A DNA stretch of 64,000 nucleotides from NCBI GenBank assembly GCA_916610825.1, contig OU744448.1:32549660-32613659 (forward strand). Reading direction: 5' to 3'. Below the pieces are notes generated by a model that was given only the letters and a program-made list of their open reading frames with translations, searched no databases and had not been told where the DNA came from. Positions within the stretch are counted from its first letter, which is position 1; each line of letters starts with the position of its first letter. Source of the stretch: Haliclystus octoradiatus. Its lineage: Eukaryota > Cnidaria > Staurozoa > Stauromedusae > Haliclystidae. A program made the translations under genes and the position numbers. Shown here in pieces: positions 1 to 10,338 of this stretch.

Positions 1-546
1 CCAAGAATACTACTTCCTATCACGTGACATTTTGGCCAGTTTTTAAAGATCGTCGACATTCGGTTCGTCTGTATAACCCCAAATGCGAATTTAATGCTAT
101 TCGGTGTCGCACCTAATTCGAATTGAGTTCGGTGCGTCCATATAACCCTACTAGCCTTAGTTTGAACGGGTATAGCAGGAATAGTTAATGTTGAGTCTAC
201 CCTATTTTTGATCAGATACTTATTCCAAACTCGGAACGATAGTTAGAATGACAAGAGCTCTCACTATGAGTGAAGAGGACAATAGAAAACTTTGTAAAAA
301 CGTCCTAGTCAGCTATGTCTACACCCCAGGGGACGAGTTCATTTAACAGAGAAACACAAGAGATAGAAGGAAATTTATATAGTAGTTGAAATAGCGTTTT
401 TATGTAGAATAAAGCTCAAATTTTCTAAAAAACAACTGTCACAAATGGAAGTAATGTGTGCGTAAAACAACGAGTGCACAGTCCAAACCGCAGACCGCGG
501 TTGACGATTGAAATATTTTTGACAGAAAAGGTAAAGCCAATAAATA
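1..546. other. Non-coding stretch, no feature recognised
   Basis: AT-rich sequence with only short chance ORFs. I see no domain, splice-site pair or repeat structure before the inverted-repeat element that begins near 549. Confidence 0.5.
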
Positions 547-3500
547 TACACTCTTAAAACTAAAGGTGTAAAAGCGCACTTTTTGGGGTGTAAATGCAAA
601 AACGAAGGGGTGTGAATGCCATTCGCACGCTTTCTGTTGCATTTACCTGCTTTTTCTGAAAATTTTACCTTAGATCATGCTTTTTACACCGCTTTCACAC
701 TATTGACCTCGTTTGGAGATTAGGCGCAGCTTGCAAAATCGTTACAGAATTTTGAAAATGGCGAAGACGAATTGTGAACTTTTCAATATGTCAAACAAGT
801 TATTATAATTTGAATCGTTTAAGACGTTGTTGTATATCCTATCTTATTACAATGGTTTTGAAAGTTCTGGTTTCATGTGCAGTGCTATTTATGGTTTATT
901 GACATGGTTTATGTTGAAACGTATTTGCCTGAAACGGAAAGAATAAAGGAACACAAATTCCAACGAAGCTTCAAGCCTGGTCTAAACATTTCAACAGTTA
1001 ATAGGCTACACACAGCGATTACAAGCTGATTTTGAAAATGAGAAATGCAATTTGTATGATATTACTTGCTGCATGACCCACTTGCAACAATTCTGGAGTG
1101 GCTACTAGTCTAACCTGGACTACAGAACAGGAAGCTATGCTTACAGGCCGAAAGTGAATTTGTCTCTCGCTTTTACATTTTATTTGTATGGAATTTTAAA
1201 GGTAAGCAACTTTCTTTCAGACCTGGAGAGAAGCTTGTTAATCACATCATATACTAATTACTTGCTAACTGTTTTTATTTGTACACAGTTAGAATGCTCT
1301 GACTTGGCATCGTGGTAGCTAAAACAGAGATCAGATATATGGCTAATTGGATGCCGGACTACGACTGAGACTAGACTATGTAGGCTTTCAGACCAGAAAG
1401 TGATCGACAGAATTGAAAGGCAAGCATATATATATTTTACTTGAATTTGAATGATTGATTGGTATTTTACAATATTATATATTAATTCATCTCAATGTTT
1501 TGATTCCCAGGCCCAATCAAAGAAAATTATATCATAACATCCATTGTAGTACATCATGTGCCACAAACTCATGGGGTATCGGTAAGTGTGAACTTTCTTA
1601 CCCTATCATATGTAAATCAGAAATGGAATGCATTGAAGGATACCATGATGAAATTATGCTTGGCAGTTACTTTAATTTATTGATCAAATAACATAAGATT
1701 ATATATACTCAATACTAGATTACTATAACTCATAAGGACTTGCTCATAGACTTAATAAACTTCACTGTAATAGTAGGCTACTTGTAGACTCAATTATTCT
1801 CTCATATCATTCAACGGCCTATGGGACAGCTAAAATATATTGGACGGCTTTAATAGCTATAGCTATACAGATCAGAATAATATTTATGAAATATTATAGT
1901 ATTGTCATTTATAGAATTGAAACAAAGATGATGCAAAAGCCATTTGCCTCATCGTTGTTTCAATTGTATATTATGCTCTGTTTTAACAAACATTGAGCAC
2001 TCCCACATACACATGTTTACCTCATATTACATTACAGTAATGCAATTTATTATTATTTTTTTGATTTTTGTGAAACTTACTATATTGTATTGTTATTACT
2101 ATCATTATCACATCTATATAGTCAATTATGGGTTTTTCATCAATATTCATAATATTAGTAACATTGAAATTAAATCGACATGATATACAAAGGCATGATA
2201 ATATATCTATGATAATAATCTGGATCTCCAAATATTATTCATGGCTGCTTAATTCATCTATACCACTGTAATGTATAATTCTTAACATCAATCAGCTGAG
2301 TTAGACCTATATTTTCATGTTGTATTTTTTCATTTACAGCTTGCGGTATCTCTTCATTGATCATATTTTTCCAAGTTATCTGCATGAAAAACTACACAGC
2401 CACTAGCAAGCCAGATCAAATAAAATCAGATTATACTATTACTTGGATGTCAGGTGAACACGATTACCAATATCGTAAATTATCTGTAAGTACCTCTTGA
2501 TTTCCTCATATACGGTCAAACCTGCTTTTAATCCTTGAATGACTAAAAGAGTTTATTCTTCTGAGTCTAAACCAGTTTTTTCTTTCAAATGAACCCTAAT
2601 GAATCTAATTGCTAGTTGTTATATACAGGTTTCACTTCATAAACACTTTAGCTGACTACTTTGTCAGCAGTGCTTAATTTTTCAAAATAGCATGGCATTA
2701 TAGAATATGGCCTTGGTTCCTATATTATTTACCACTGAATTTTATCTTAATTACATTGTACATTATTAAAATTACATATAGAGTAGTAATAACACCTACA
2801 ATGCTCCAACCTATTCATTTGCCATCTATGATATATGTATCAAATTTAGTTTAGAGATTGATATAAATACAGAATGTTCATGTTCCAAATTTCCAATCCT
2901 ATATTTTACCATTTTATGTAAATTTCACTATTACAATTTCCCATTCCTAAATCCATGTGTAGTTGAAGTTTCATGCTTCTATGTCAACTATGTCTATAAG
3001 AGTGTGTTGACAGTGACCAACATTTGCTACTAATTCTATCCATCTGTGTCATTAAAACTGAGTTGCTTGTGAATACACTTGTTTCACACGTTTGAAATTT
3101 TATTCTAATTGTTTTTAATTTTCTTTTCATTTTTCATCTCCAGATTATTACAATTTAGTCAAACCACTGTACTGTACATCTACATGAGGAATCGTTTTTA
3201 TCTAAGTGGGATCTTATATTTATGCTCTGGTCTATAGCTCAATTTCCATTTAATTTATTCTACACTTTGGAATTCAATGCAATTGTAAAAGTTTTTAAAA
3301 GAAATCAATAACAATCACAGGAACATTCGCTGGCCTGTTAATTGATCAGTAATGCAATTATTCAAAACTGATACAATACTAGCTGCTTACCTGAACAATA
3401 AAAATTATTACTGGTTGTAAAGAGAACTGCTAACTAAATTATGTAATTCTGTAATGGGATGTATATTGTATATATCATAACATGTATGCTTACAATTTTC

Positions 3501-3893
3501 ACTTGAACATATTATTATAATCGTAGTATACCATTTCTGCAAATTAAATGCTTCAATAAGAATATTGAATGTTATCATTATCTGCTGCCATTTGCAATAC
3601 TATGTACCGCATCAGCTTAAATAATATTACTTGTTTCATGATTTCAACTGCGAATACGAAAGCAATGCCAAACAAACATTTCCTGTAAAAGTACGGTCAA
3701 TTTGAGAAATATTTAGGATTGCATTTTCAACTTCTAGGGTAGCGCATTTACACCCAGTAGGGGTGTACATTTACACCCCTAAGGTGTAAATGCAAAAATT
3801 AGGGGTAAATTTTTTGCATTTGCATTTACACCCCAAAAGTGTGAATTCACACCCCAAAAGTCATGCTTTTACACTTTAATTTTTAAGAGTGTA
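547..3893. mobile_element. Candidate 3.3 kb DNA transposon with TIRs and TA target duplication
   Basis: The two ends are inverted copies. The left starts CACTCTTAAAACTAAAGGTG at 549. The reverse complement of the right end, finishing at 3891, starts CACTCTTAAAAATTAAAGTG. Similarity continues through repeated GGGGTGTAAATGCAAA blocks for roughly 100-150 bp on each side (about 549-680 and 3737-3891). A TA dinucleotide flanks both ends (547-548 and 3892-3893), as expected for a TA-targeting element. No transposase ORF is visible inside, so it would be non-autonomous or decayed. Alternative: two short MITEs of one family inserted independently in opposite orientation. The family is not assigned. 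Confidence 0.55.
1511..3158 (+). CDS. Weak candidate spliced transcription unit, unknown product
   Basis: Three putative exons join in compatible phase. Exon 1511-1581 follows the acceptor TTTTGATTCCCAG and ends at the donor GTAAGTGTG. Exon 2340-2485 follows TTTTTTCATTTACAG and ends at GTAAGTACC. A terminal piece, 3144-3158, follows a long pyrimidine tract ending CATCTCCAG and reaches a stop after five codons. The first exon ends one base into a codon and the second starts with two bases, so the frame is kept. The second exon is open in this frame only. The encoded stretch (about 75 residues) matches no family I recognise. No in-frame start codon was found upstream, so it may be partial, non-coding or chance. 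It lies inside the 547-3893 inverted-repeat element. Confidence 0.2.
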
Positions 3894-4053
3894 ACGCTTG
3901 TACTTCAAGTATTTTTAATAAATTATATCTATTTCAAGCAGAAAAGGTGACCTAGAGGTGGGAGCATAGCTGACTTGGAGGTTTGAAACTTTTGATCTGG
4001 GGCGAGAGGAGATACGATTTTTTACAATTCTGACTTCATTTTTCTTCTATAGT

Positions 4054-4420
4054 AAGCATTCTGTACTATCAACAGTTTTAGAAAAAATAATTGATAAATA
4101 GCTACCTAATCATCCTAACAAATATTATTTATTGTCAAATTTCCACACAGGATTTAGAAAATGTAACTACACAGCCAGTAGTATCCTCAGCTTCACTGAA
4201 GTTTGCTTCTATGAAATATAAAAAACGAGATTGGATGGTAAGCATTGATCTCAGGAATGCCATTGAAAAATGTAAATCAGAAATGTAATCTATACTTATT
4301 TGAATCCTGTTTAAAAAACAGAGAGCAATATATTATAATAATAATATAGCATCTGCTGACGTAGGTACAGTTAATTGCGGATTACCACAGGGCTTCATTT
4401 CAGGTCGTCTTTTTTCTTAA
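4054..4420 (+). pseudogene. Degenerate LINE reverse transcriptase fragment
   Basis: Reading through frameshifts and stops on the plus strand gives the usual order of a non-LTR retrotransposon RT: VLEKIID near 4080, then FHTGFRKCNYTASSILSF around 4138-4200 (the palm GFRK...ST..ail block), then VSIDLRNAI around 4240 in another frame (the A-motif LDLRKAFD block), then CGLPQGFISG around 4376-4406 (the VPQGSILGP block). The catalytic motifs are altered and there are several stops, so this is a dead 5'- and 3'-truncated relic. It abuts the DIRS relic on the opposite strand. Confidence 0.6.
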
Positions 4421-4452
4421 TCTGTATAAAAATAGATAGAACCAACTGTATG

Positions 4453-6500
4453 CTATGGTTCCAAAAACTTAAACAAAAGTCTAAAACAGGAGTCTAAATG
4501 TAGAACTAAATGACGCTCATATAAATCAAGTAGATATAATACAATATCCTGGCTTAAAATCGACAGCATCCTTAATTTGTGAATAAATAGTGTAGTACAT
4601 TTGAGTGTTTTACTACATAAATCCTTCATGTGCTTAAATTCTTCCTCCGCTATTGAGAAGGTCATATAACTGTCTAATGTAGCTACAACTTATTGATTTG
4701 AAAGAAATCTCACTTCTTCTGAAGGACTCAAAACAGACATATCATTGTGTACAATGAAACCTAAACGTGTGAATAAGGCTATGGCTACACGGCGTATTTT
4801 GAGCGAAAATAATGCAGGCGTATTTAATGCATTATTTACGCCTCGAAATACGCCTTCGAGATGTTTGAAAACCAAACCTAAAGCGCGCTAAACAGACGGA
4901 AATAAATTAAATTTTCTGATTAGTGCGTTATACATAAACAAACTATTGTTCCTAACGGCGTGAGACAAGATATTTGTTTTCGTCACGAGGCAATATGATA
5001 TCGTAAGTTTATTCAAAATTTATAAACAAAGTCGTGGAAGGAAATCGTTCGCTTTTTCTGTGATTGTTACAAGCCATGTTCAAGATAATAATCAACATAC
5101 AGAAGCAATAAACATACGCTGTTCAAGAAATACCCATTGGAAATAAAAATTAAAACTTAGCTTTGCGATAATGTCGAGAAGAGTTTGCATTTAAGTAACT
5201 ATGAATTTTTATTTAAATACAATCAAAATGTGAATGTTTTGAGATTTGATTACTGTATTGCATTTGTAAGTCCATGTTTTTGATTTCGAATGATATATAA
5301 AATAAAATTTATATCAGCCTTGAAGACCATTGAATTATGAAATATATGATTGATAAAAGAGAATGGACAATTTGTTGTACTTCGATCCCTGCTCATTTGT
5401 ATTTGTTGTTCATTGAACCATTTCCAAGGAGTTGCTATGCTGTTGCTATGCTGTTGCCATGCAACTACTTCTAAACGAGACAAATTAAATGTCTAAATCC
5501 CCGTCTTTGTTGAAATAATTTACGAATAATTAAGGATTATTATAGAATTACCAAGGATGGCGTTTTATCCGCCTTCATTTTCGCCTGCATAGTTCAAAGG
5601 CGTATTTGAGAGGTGTCGAAGGCGTGTTTGCATTTAAATACGCCTAGCCAAGGCGTATTTTGGCATTTTAATCGGTTAAAATGCAACAGGCGTATTTAAT
5701 GCGCGCTATAAGGCGTTCTCCAGGGGGTATTTTAGGCGTAAATAATGGTCGAATTATATACGCGTGCATTATTTTCGCTCAAAATACGCCGTATAGCCAT
5801 AGCCTAACTCACACCGCGTTTCATTAACATTGACTTGACATTCTTACTTGATATCGCCTTGTAAGAAGGAATCATCAATATAAACTACATTCCAATGTCC
5901 ACGTTTTCTCAAGGTAGAAAATAAAGGTTTTACAATATTGGTAAATAATAGGGGACTACTTGATAAGCCATATAAGGAGAACTTTGTATTAAAATAGTTT
6001 TGTATCCCAACTACACTTCAATTATTGTTGGTAAGAGGGATAAGTTGGTGTTGAGTAATTTTTTCCTATCAATCCACGGACGCCAGAAAAAAATTTTCGT
6101 TCCATTACGCGTACAGCAGAATGTAAGGTGTCTATCTTAAAAGGATGATATTATTCCCTTTCATTGAGTTTTTTCAGATTCAAGATTAATCTATAGCTGC
6201 CGTCTTTTTTCTGCCGGACAAAAGTAGATGAAATGTATTCAATAACAGTACTGATTGAAGGAGCTATCAATCCCTTGTCAAGTAAATGAGACATTTCTGT
6301 GTCAATAGCAGTGCTTTCAGCAATTGAAAACAAGCGAATATTTTTCACTTCCACTTGGCGCAGAGGTTCAGCAATACATTCAATTTAATAGCCCTTTATG
6401 CTATATATAATGAGAATATCTGATGTTAAGTGTCCCATTCTGATGAGTAATATTTTAATATCCCTGAAATTGGTCTTACATTGCATGTTTAGAGTCGTAA
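4453..6500 (-). pseudogene. DIRS-type retrotransposon reverse transcriptase relic, interrupted by a MITE
   Basis: On the minus strand the conserved DIRS-clade RT order can be followed. MGHLTSDILI then a degenerate KGY block lies near 6390-6470. An S-rich EISPIF-like stretch with KKDGSYRLILNLKKLN follows at about 6157-6215. Next come YHPFKIDTLHSAV around 6110-6150, GLSSSPLLFTNIVKPLF around 5920-5970 and the catalytic YIDDS near 5875. After the MITE, TRLGFIVHNDMSVLSPSEE lies at 4720-4775, then a thumb-like helix region to 4453. Stops and frameshifts are frequent and no tyrosine recombinase or gag was found, so it is dead. The 4777-5804 insertion splits it between YIDD and the LGF motif with a TAA duplication. 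Confidence 0.7.
4777..5804. mobile_element. 1.03 kb non-autonomous PIF/Harbinger-like MITE
   Basis: Terminal inverted repeats of 40 bp (4777-4816 and 5765-5804) are identical except for one base. They begin GGCTATGGCTACACGGCGTA. The direct repeats TAA at 4774-4776 and 5805-5807 are 3-bp target duplications of the TWA type used by PIF/Harbinger transposases. The interior holds no transposase but has many GGCGTATTT motifs in both orientations near the ends, plausible subterminal binding sites. The flanking sequence rejoins into a continuous DIRS RT reading, an independent proof of insertion. Superfamily assignment rests on TSD size and is inferred. Confidence 0.8.
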
Positions 6501-6686
6501 TTGTTACGACTATAATGCGGCAGTCTGTTTCGTTCTTCTGGTTTAAGTATTACTTCTAACCTTTTTACTAAATTTATTTTTCACTGTCTTGCATTTAGCC
6601 TTTTTACAATATTAGCCAGCTGCTCCGTGATAGCTGGTTGAACAAAAACCTGTAAAAAGATGGAAAGAGCTGACATAGCCACGATA

Positions 6687-6812
6687 TTATTCCGACTGTT
6701 CTGTGATTAAAGGGTTACCACACACTTGCCATGTTTGTATCCGAATTTATTATTCCAACTGTTCTGTGATTAAAGGGTTATCACACACTTGCCATGTTTG
6801 TATCCAAATTTA
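6687..6812. repeat. Two-copy 63-bp tandem duplication
   Basis: The segment containing CTGTGATTAAAGGGTTA and CACACTTGCCATGTTTGTAT occurs twice with a 63-bp offset (6687-6749 and 6750-6812), differing at a few positions. It duplicates the left terminus of the adjacent AAAGGGTTA MITE. Confidence 0.85.
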
Positions 6813-6960
6813 CTAAATGAGAAAATGATGGGAGACACGAGCGAAGCGCTAAAAAATCAGGAACTCCGAGCTCGTGATTTTTAGCTTCACGATTGTGCCC
6901 CAACGTTTTCGAGTTTAGGTAATATGGATAGAAACATTTGCAAGCGTGTAGTAACCCTTT
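6772..6960. mobile_element. AAAGGGTTAC-family MITE, copy 1
   Basis: The element starts AAAGGGTTATCACACACTTG and ends with the inverted match GTAGTAACCCTTT at 6960. The interior carries GGGAGACACGAGCGAAG and a GCTTCACGATT stretch. Related termini occur at 13532, 14853, 39428 and about 52123, defining a dispersed family in this window. Confidence 0.6.
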
Positions 6961-8469
6961 TCTGAAATAAAACAACCGTCGGAAACTCATATGACGGCAA
7001 ATCATCAATGCACGAATTCACAGTTTAAAATTCAATTTCAATTCATAAACCAAGCAAAGCGATCTCACAACAAGATAAGTATTGTTGATTAAAGAAAGAC
7101 ATACACAAGAACTTCTGTGATATGAATTGTGCAATAACTCTCTAGGAAATTATTGTACTAATTGCTATTCAAGTATTACGTTTACCTTGAAAAGTTTACC
7201 TTACCTCATTTACCACACTTTTCAATAAATATAAACATCTTGAACTAAATGTCATTCTGTAAATTGGTGCCATTATTGAGATAGTTATTGGATTGTTATC
7301 AAGAAGTTATAAATTCTGTATTTTATCACAGATCAAACTTTTTGAAGCTAGCAGTTTTTCCCCGTTTTCGGAGCCATGTTTTACCCTAGGATTTCATGCA
7401 CGCTCTGTCGACCAATCAGATCGCAGAAAACCTTTGTGATATTTTAGAATACAGCTTCACGATTTTGCTATATGAGTCTTCGGCATCATGCTACTTCTCT
7501 TCATCAGCGTGATGAGTACTGCCATTGTCACTTCCCATGTCATCAACATCTGGATCATGTCTAGCTTGGTATCCGATTGAGATAAGTACCCCTCGTGGAT
7601 GAATCCCTGAAGTCCCTTTACGATGGTGATCGACAAATCTTGATGTGATGTGATATGATATATATTTGGTCATAAAAAGCATACATATTTATAAAATGTA
7701 AGATAAATAAATTATGACCAGGGTCAACTCTTAAGCAAAACTGCTTCTTTGTTTTGGTGACCTCCCACGTGATCTTCAGGCAGGGTTGTAAGCCGTTCTC
7801 TTAAGATATTTGCGATATCAAGCTCATGAATTTATGGCAACCAACTTCGTGCTGAACGTTTTCTCATCTTCAGTAGACATTATTCAAACAATAAAGATTC
7901 AGAATTAATTTGCTGTAACGATGGATAAAATTGTACGTGTGTTATCGACAAATAACACTGGTTAAAGTGAAGTGTGAAGATAACACGCGGTGTTCTCAGG
8001 TAAAGTGTATTGTTTTGAGAATCATCATCGATGTTCATATCATTAACTTCGCTACTCGTTTAGCTTGTCTGATGTACTTCGGTGTTTTCTCCAAAAAGGA
8101 ACTAATAATATTTACATTAACATACTCAATTACATGTTACGATTAACTATTCTCATGTATATTTGGAATTTTAACATCTCATGCATTGTTTATAACAAAT
8201 CGCTTTACAAAATCCGATTTTTGGTGAATAAACATCATTAATGTAAATCATGAATTTGTCTCCTTAATAACTTGTTACATTCCATCTTCCTTAAGAAATA
8301 AGACAACTGTGTGGAGCTTCAATTACAACCCACCTTGCCACGGTGGCCTGCGAATTATAGAGATTCTGAATTATCGACATATAATAGTATTCAACACTCA
8401 TTGCGTTGATTCTTGTATGAACAGTAATTATTACTTATGGAGTTTGGATTGATTATTATTATTGTTATT
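6961..8469. other. Gene-free stretch
   Basis: Only short ORFs without recognisable domains. A minus-strand ORF at 7491-7682 is Asp/His-rich at its end but has no splice or start support. Nothing else seen. Confidence 0.4.
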
Positions 8470-8690
8470 TTTTTTTTTGGGGGGATTTATCATTTTTCCA
8501 CAAGCCGGGTAAGTTTGCAGCTTTTTTTAATCGGAGTGGTTGGTTAATGTGTTAGTATTTTGAAGCTTGTGTGCGTTTAATAGCCGGATGCCCTTCCTGA
8601 CGCCAACATATAGTGCTCCGGACAGGGATTGAAACCCGAGACCCTGCGGGCCGTGGTCCGACGCCCTAGCCACTACACCAAGGCTGCACC
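8470..8690 (-). mobile_element. tRNA-derived SINE with LINE-like 3' tail
   Basis: On the minus strand the sequence starts at 8690 with a tRNA-like head. An A-box-like TGGTGTAGTGGC is complementary to 8669-8680. A B-box-like GGGTTTCAATCCC is complementary to 8625-8637. The body then contains GGCGTCAGGAAGGGCATCC, a segment I associate with 3' tails shared between SINEs and RTE-type LINEs. It ends in an A-rich tail (T-run at 8468-8479 on the plus strand). The head does not fold as a functional tRNA with an intact acceptor stem, so I call a SINE rather than a tRNA gene. Confidence 0.75.
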
Positions 8691-8889
8691 TTATCAGCAG
8701 TAATACCAGCAGTAAAACTTTATTGAATGCTTGATTGCTACAATTGTCCAGGCTGACATTGGAATGAGTCTACCGGCCCATTGCGATATTCCATTCAGTC
8801 TGTCATCGACAGCCTTTTATATAAATAACATTATGTGTTCAATTTGTTCCATTTTCTTGAACGCTTCGAATTTTATTATACTAGGACAA
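8691..8889. other. Short gene-free interval before block A
   Basis: No ORF, repeat or splice signal recognised between the SINE head and the point where similarity to block B begins. Confidence 0.4.
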
Positions 8890-9437
8890 AAATAATAAGT
8901 CTCAACTCAAGATGATGCTCAGTATCGATGCCTCTGCTATTTTTTATCCGACTATTAAACTGGGACAATTTTATGGTGAATTTACGATAGAATAAAAATG
9001 ATTTTTATTTATAAAATGGTGATTTAGATTATAGATTTCATTAGAAAAAATTAACATATCACTACTTTGTGAAAACAAGAGAAAGGCATCAGGCAACCGT
9101 GGCAAATCATATATTCACCGTTGTTCACAAGCGATATAAAGATCAACACGAATGCACTGATCAGGTTGTTATTCATCATTCCCCTATTTATTACTTTATA
9201 TGAGAGGATGCCAACCAAATTTAATGTCTTTTCATTTATTATTGTTCATGAATATGCCGCATAGAATAGATTATTCCTAGCTGGCTGCTTTCCAATCAAT
9301 AAGCTGTAACTACGTTCTACTGTATTATGAGATTATTGTTTATGAATTTCATTGTTTCTTATAAACTCAACCATGAAATTTTAGTTGAAGAGTTCAATGA
9401 TAGCTTGAGAACTGAAATTAATATTAATATTATCAAA

Positions 9438-9593
9438 GTGTTATTTGTCTGCATATATATATATGTGGTTTCTTGAGAAATATACATTAAAAATATCGAT
9501 CGCGTGATTGTCAATGTGTTGTTTGTCTGCATATATATACATGGTTTCTAGAGAAATATACGTTAAAAATATTGATTGCGAGATTTATACCGA
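9438..9593. repeat. 78-bp tandem duplication
   Basis: The unit starting GTGTTATTTGTCTGCATATA at 9438 recurs at 9516 as GTGTTGTTTGTCTGCATATA. Both copies continue through a TGGTTTCT(T/A)GAGAAATATAC segment and an AAAAATAT(C/T)GAT segment. Confidence 0.8.
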
Positions 9594-10200
9594 GTTTATT
9601 TTTGCATGATTAGTTTCATAAAAGTTGAAAAACATTTACGTAGTTAAGTGGAATTACACAGTCAGATGTTTTCTATAGTCCTAAATTCCTTGCACAATTC
9701 GCATTCAACTAAACAGATACAATCAAACAATGGTGTCCCTGTGGCTTTTCTTACTAGAATGGAATTTTATTCTTGAGCATATAGCATGATTGGATTGGAT
9801 TATTTTTTTCAAAAAATGTTCTTTAATACCAATGGGGCGGAGATATAGCAAAAACGGTGAGTAAATACTCTAATGAATCACGGAGTACTGATAATACTCA
9901 GATGGATGATATATATACTTCTCATTATAAAATATAACTAAGTATGTCTCCATAGTACTATCATTGACAAATTCAGATCATATATTAGATCAAAAGTTTG
10001 TTTTTAGAAGAACGCAATAGTATTATCATTTCTCAGACTTTGAAAGGCAGAGAATGATATCATGATCATACGCTCTGTGAATTAACAAAACACGGCTATA
10101 TGTACCGATCTTTATGTTGTTGATATTGTAACAATATTAAAATATACTTTCATCGGTCAATCTCTCAAATGCAAGAAGCAATAAAATTATAACGAAACCC

Positions 10201-10338
10201 ATAGATTAAAAAATGAAATGAGTAGAAAAAAAACATACTGCTCTCGCTATTCCGAGTTTTACGCCATATACGGCGATCAGATATGTAGTAGCGATAACAG
10301 TATGTCTCTTTTTTGACTCATTTTATTTAGTAATCTAT
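10201..10338. mobile_element. Hairpin MITE, about 138 bp
   Basis: The ends ATAGATTA and TAATCTAT are the tips of roughly 48-nt inverted arms. The left arm contains AATGAGT, AAACATACTG and TCGCTAT; the right arm contains the complementary AGCGATAACAGTATGT and ACTCATTTTATTTAGTAATC. The central loop includes CGCCATATACGGCG, itself a small palindrome. There is no coding capacity, consistent with a foldback or MITE. Confidence 0.65.

Noticed and set aside
8600-8690. Possible tRNA gene on the minus strand
   Set aside because: Promoter boxes are present but the acceptor and anticodon stems do not pair cleanly, and it continues into a SINE body and A-rich tail.
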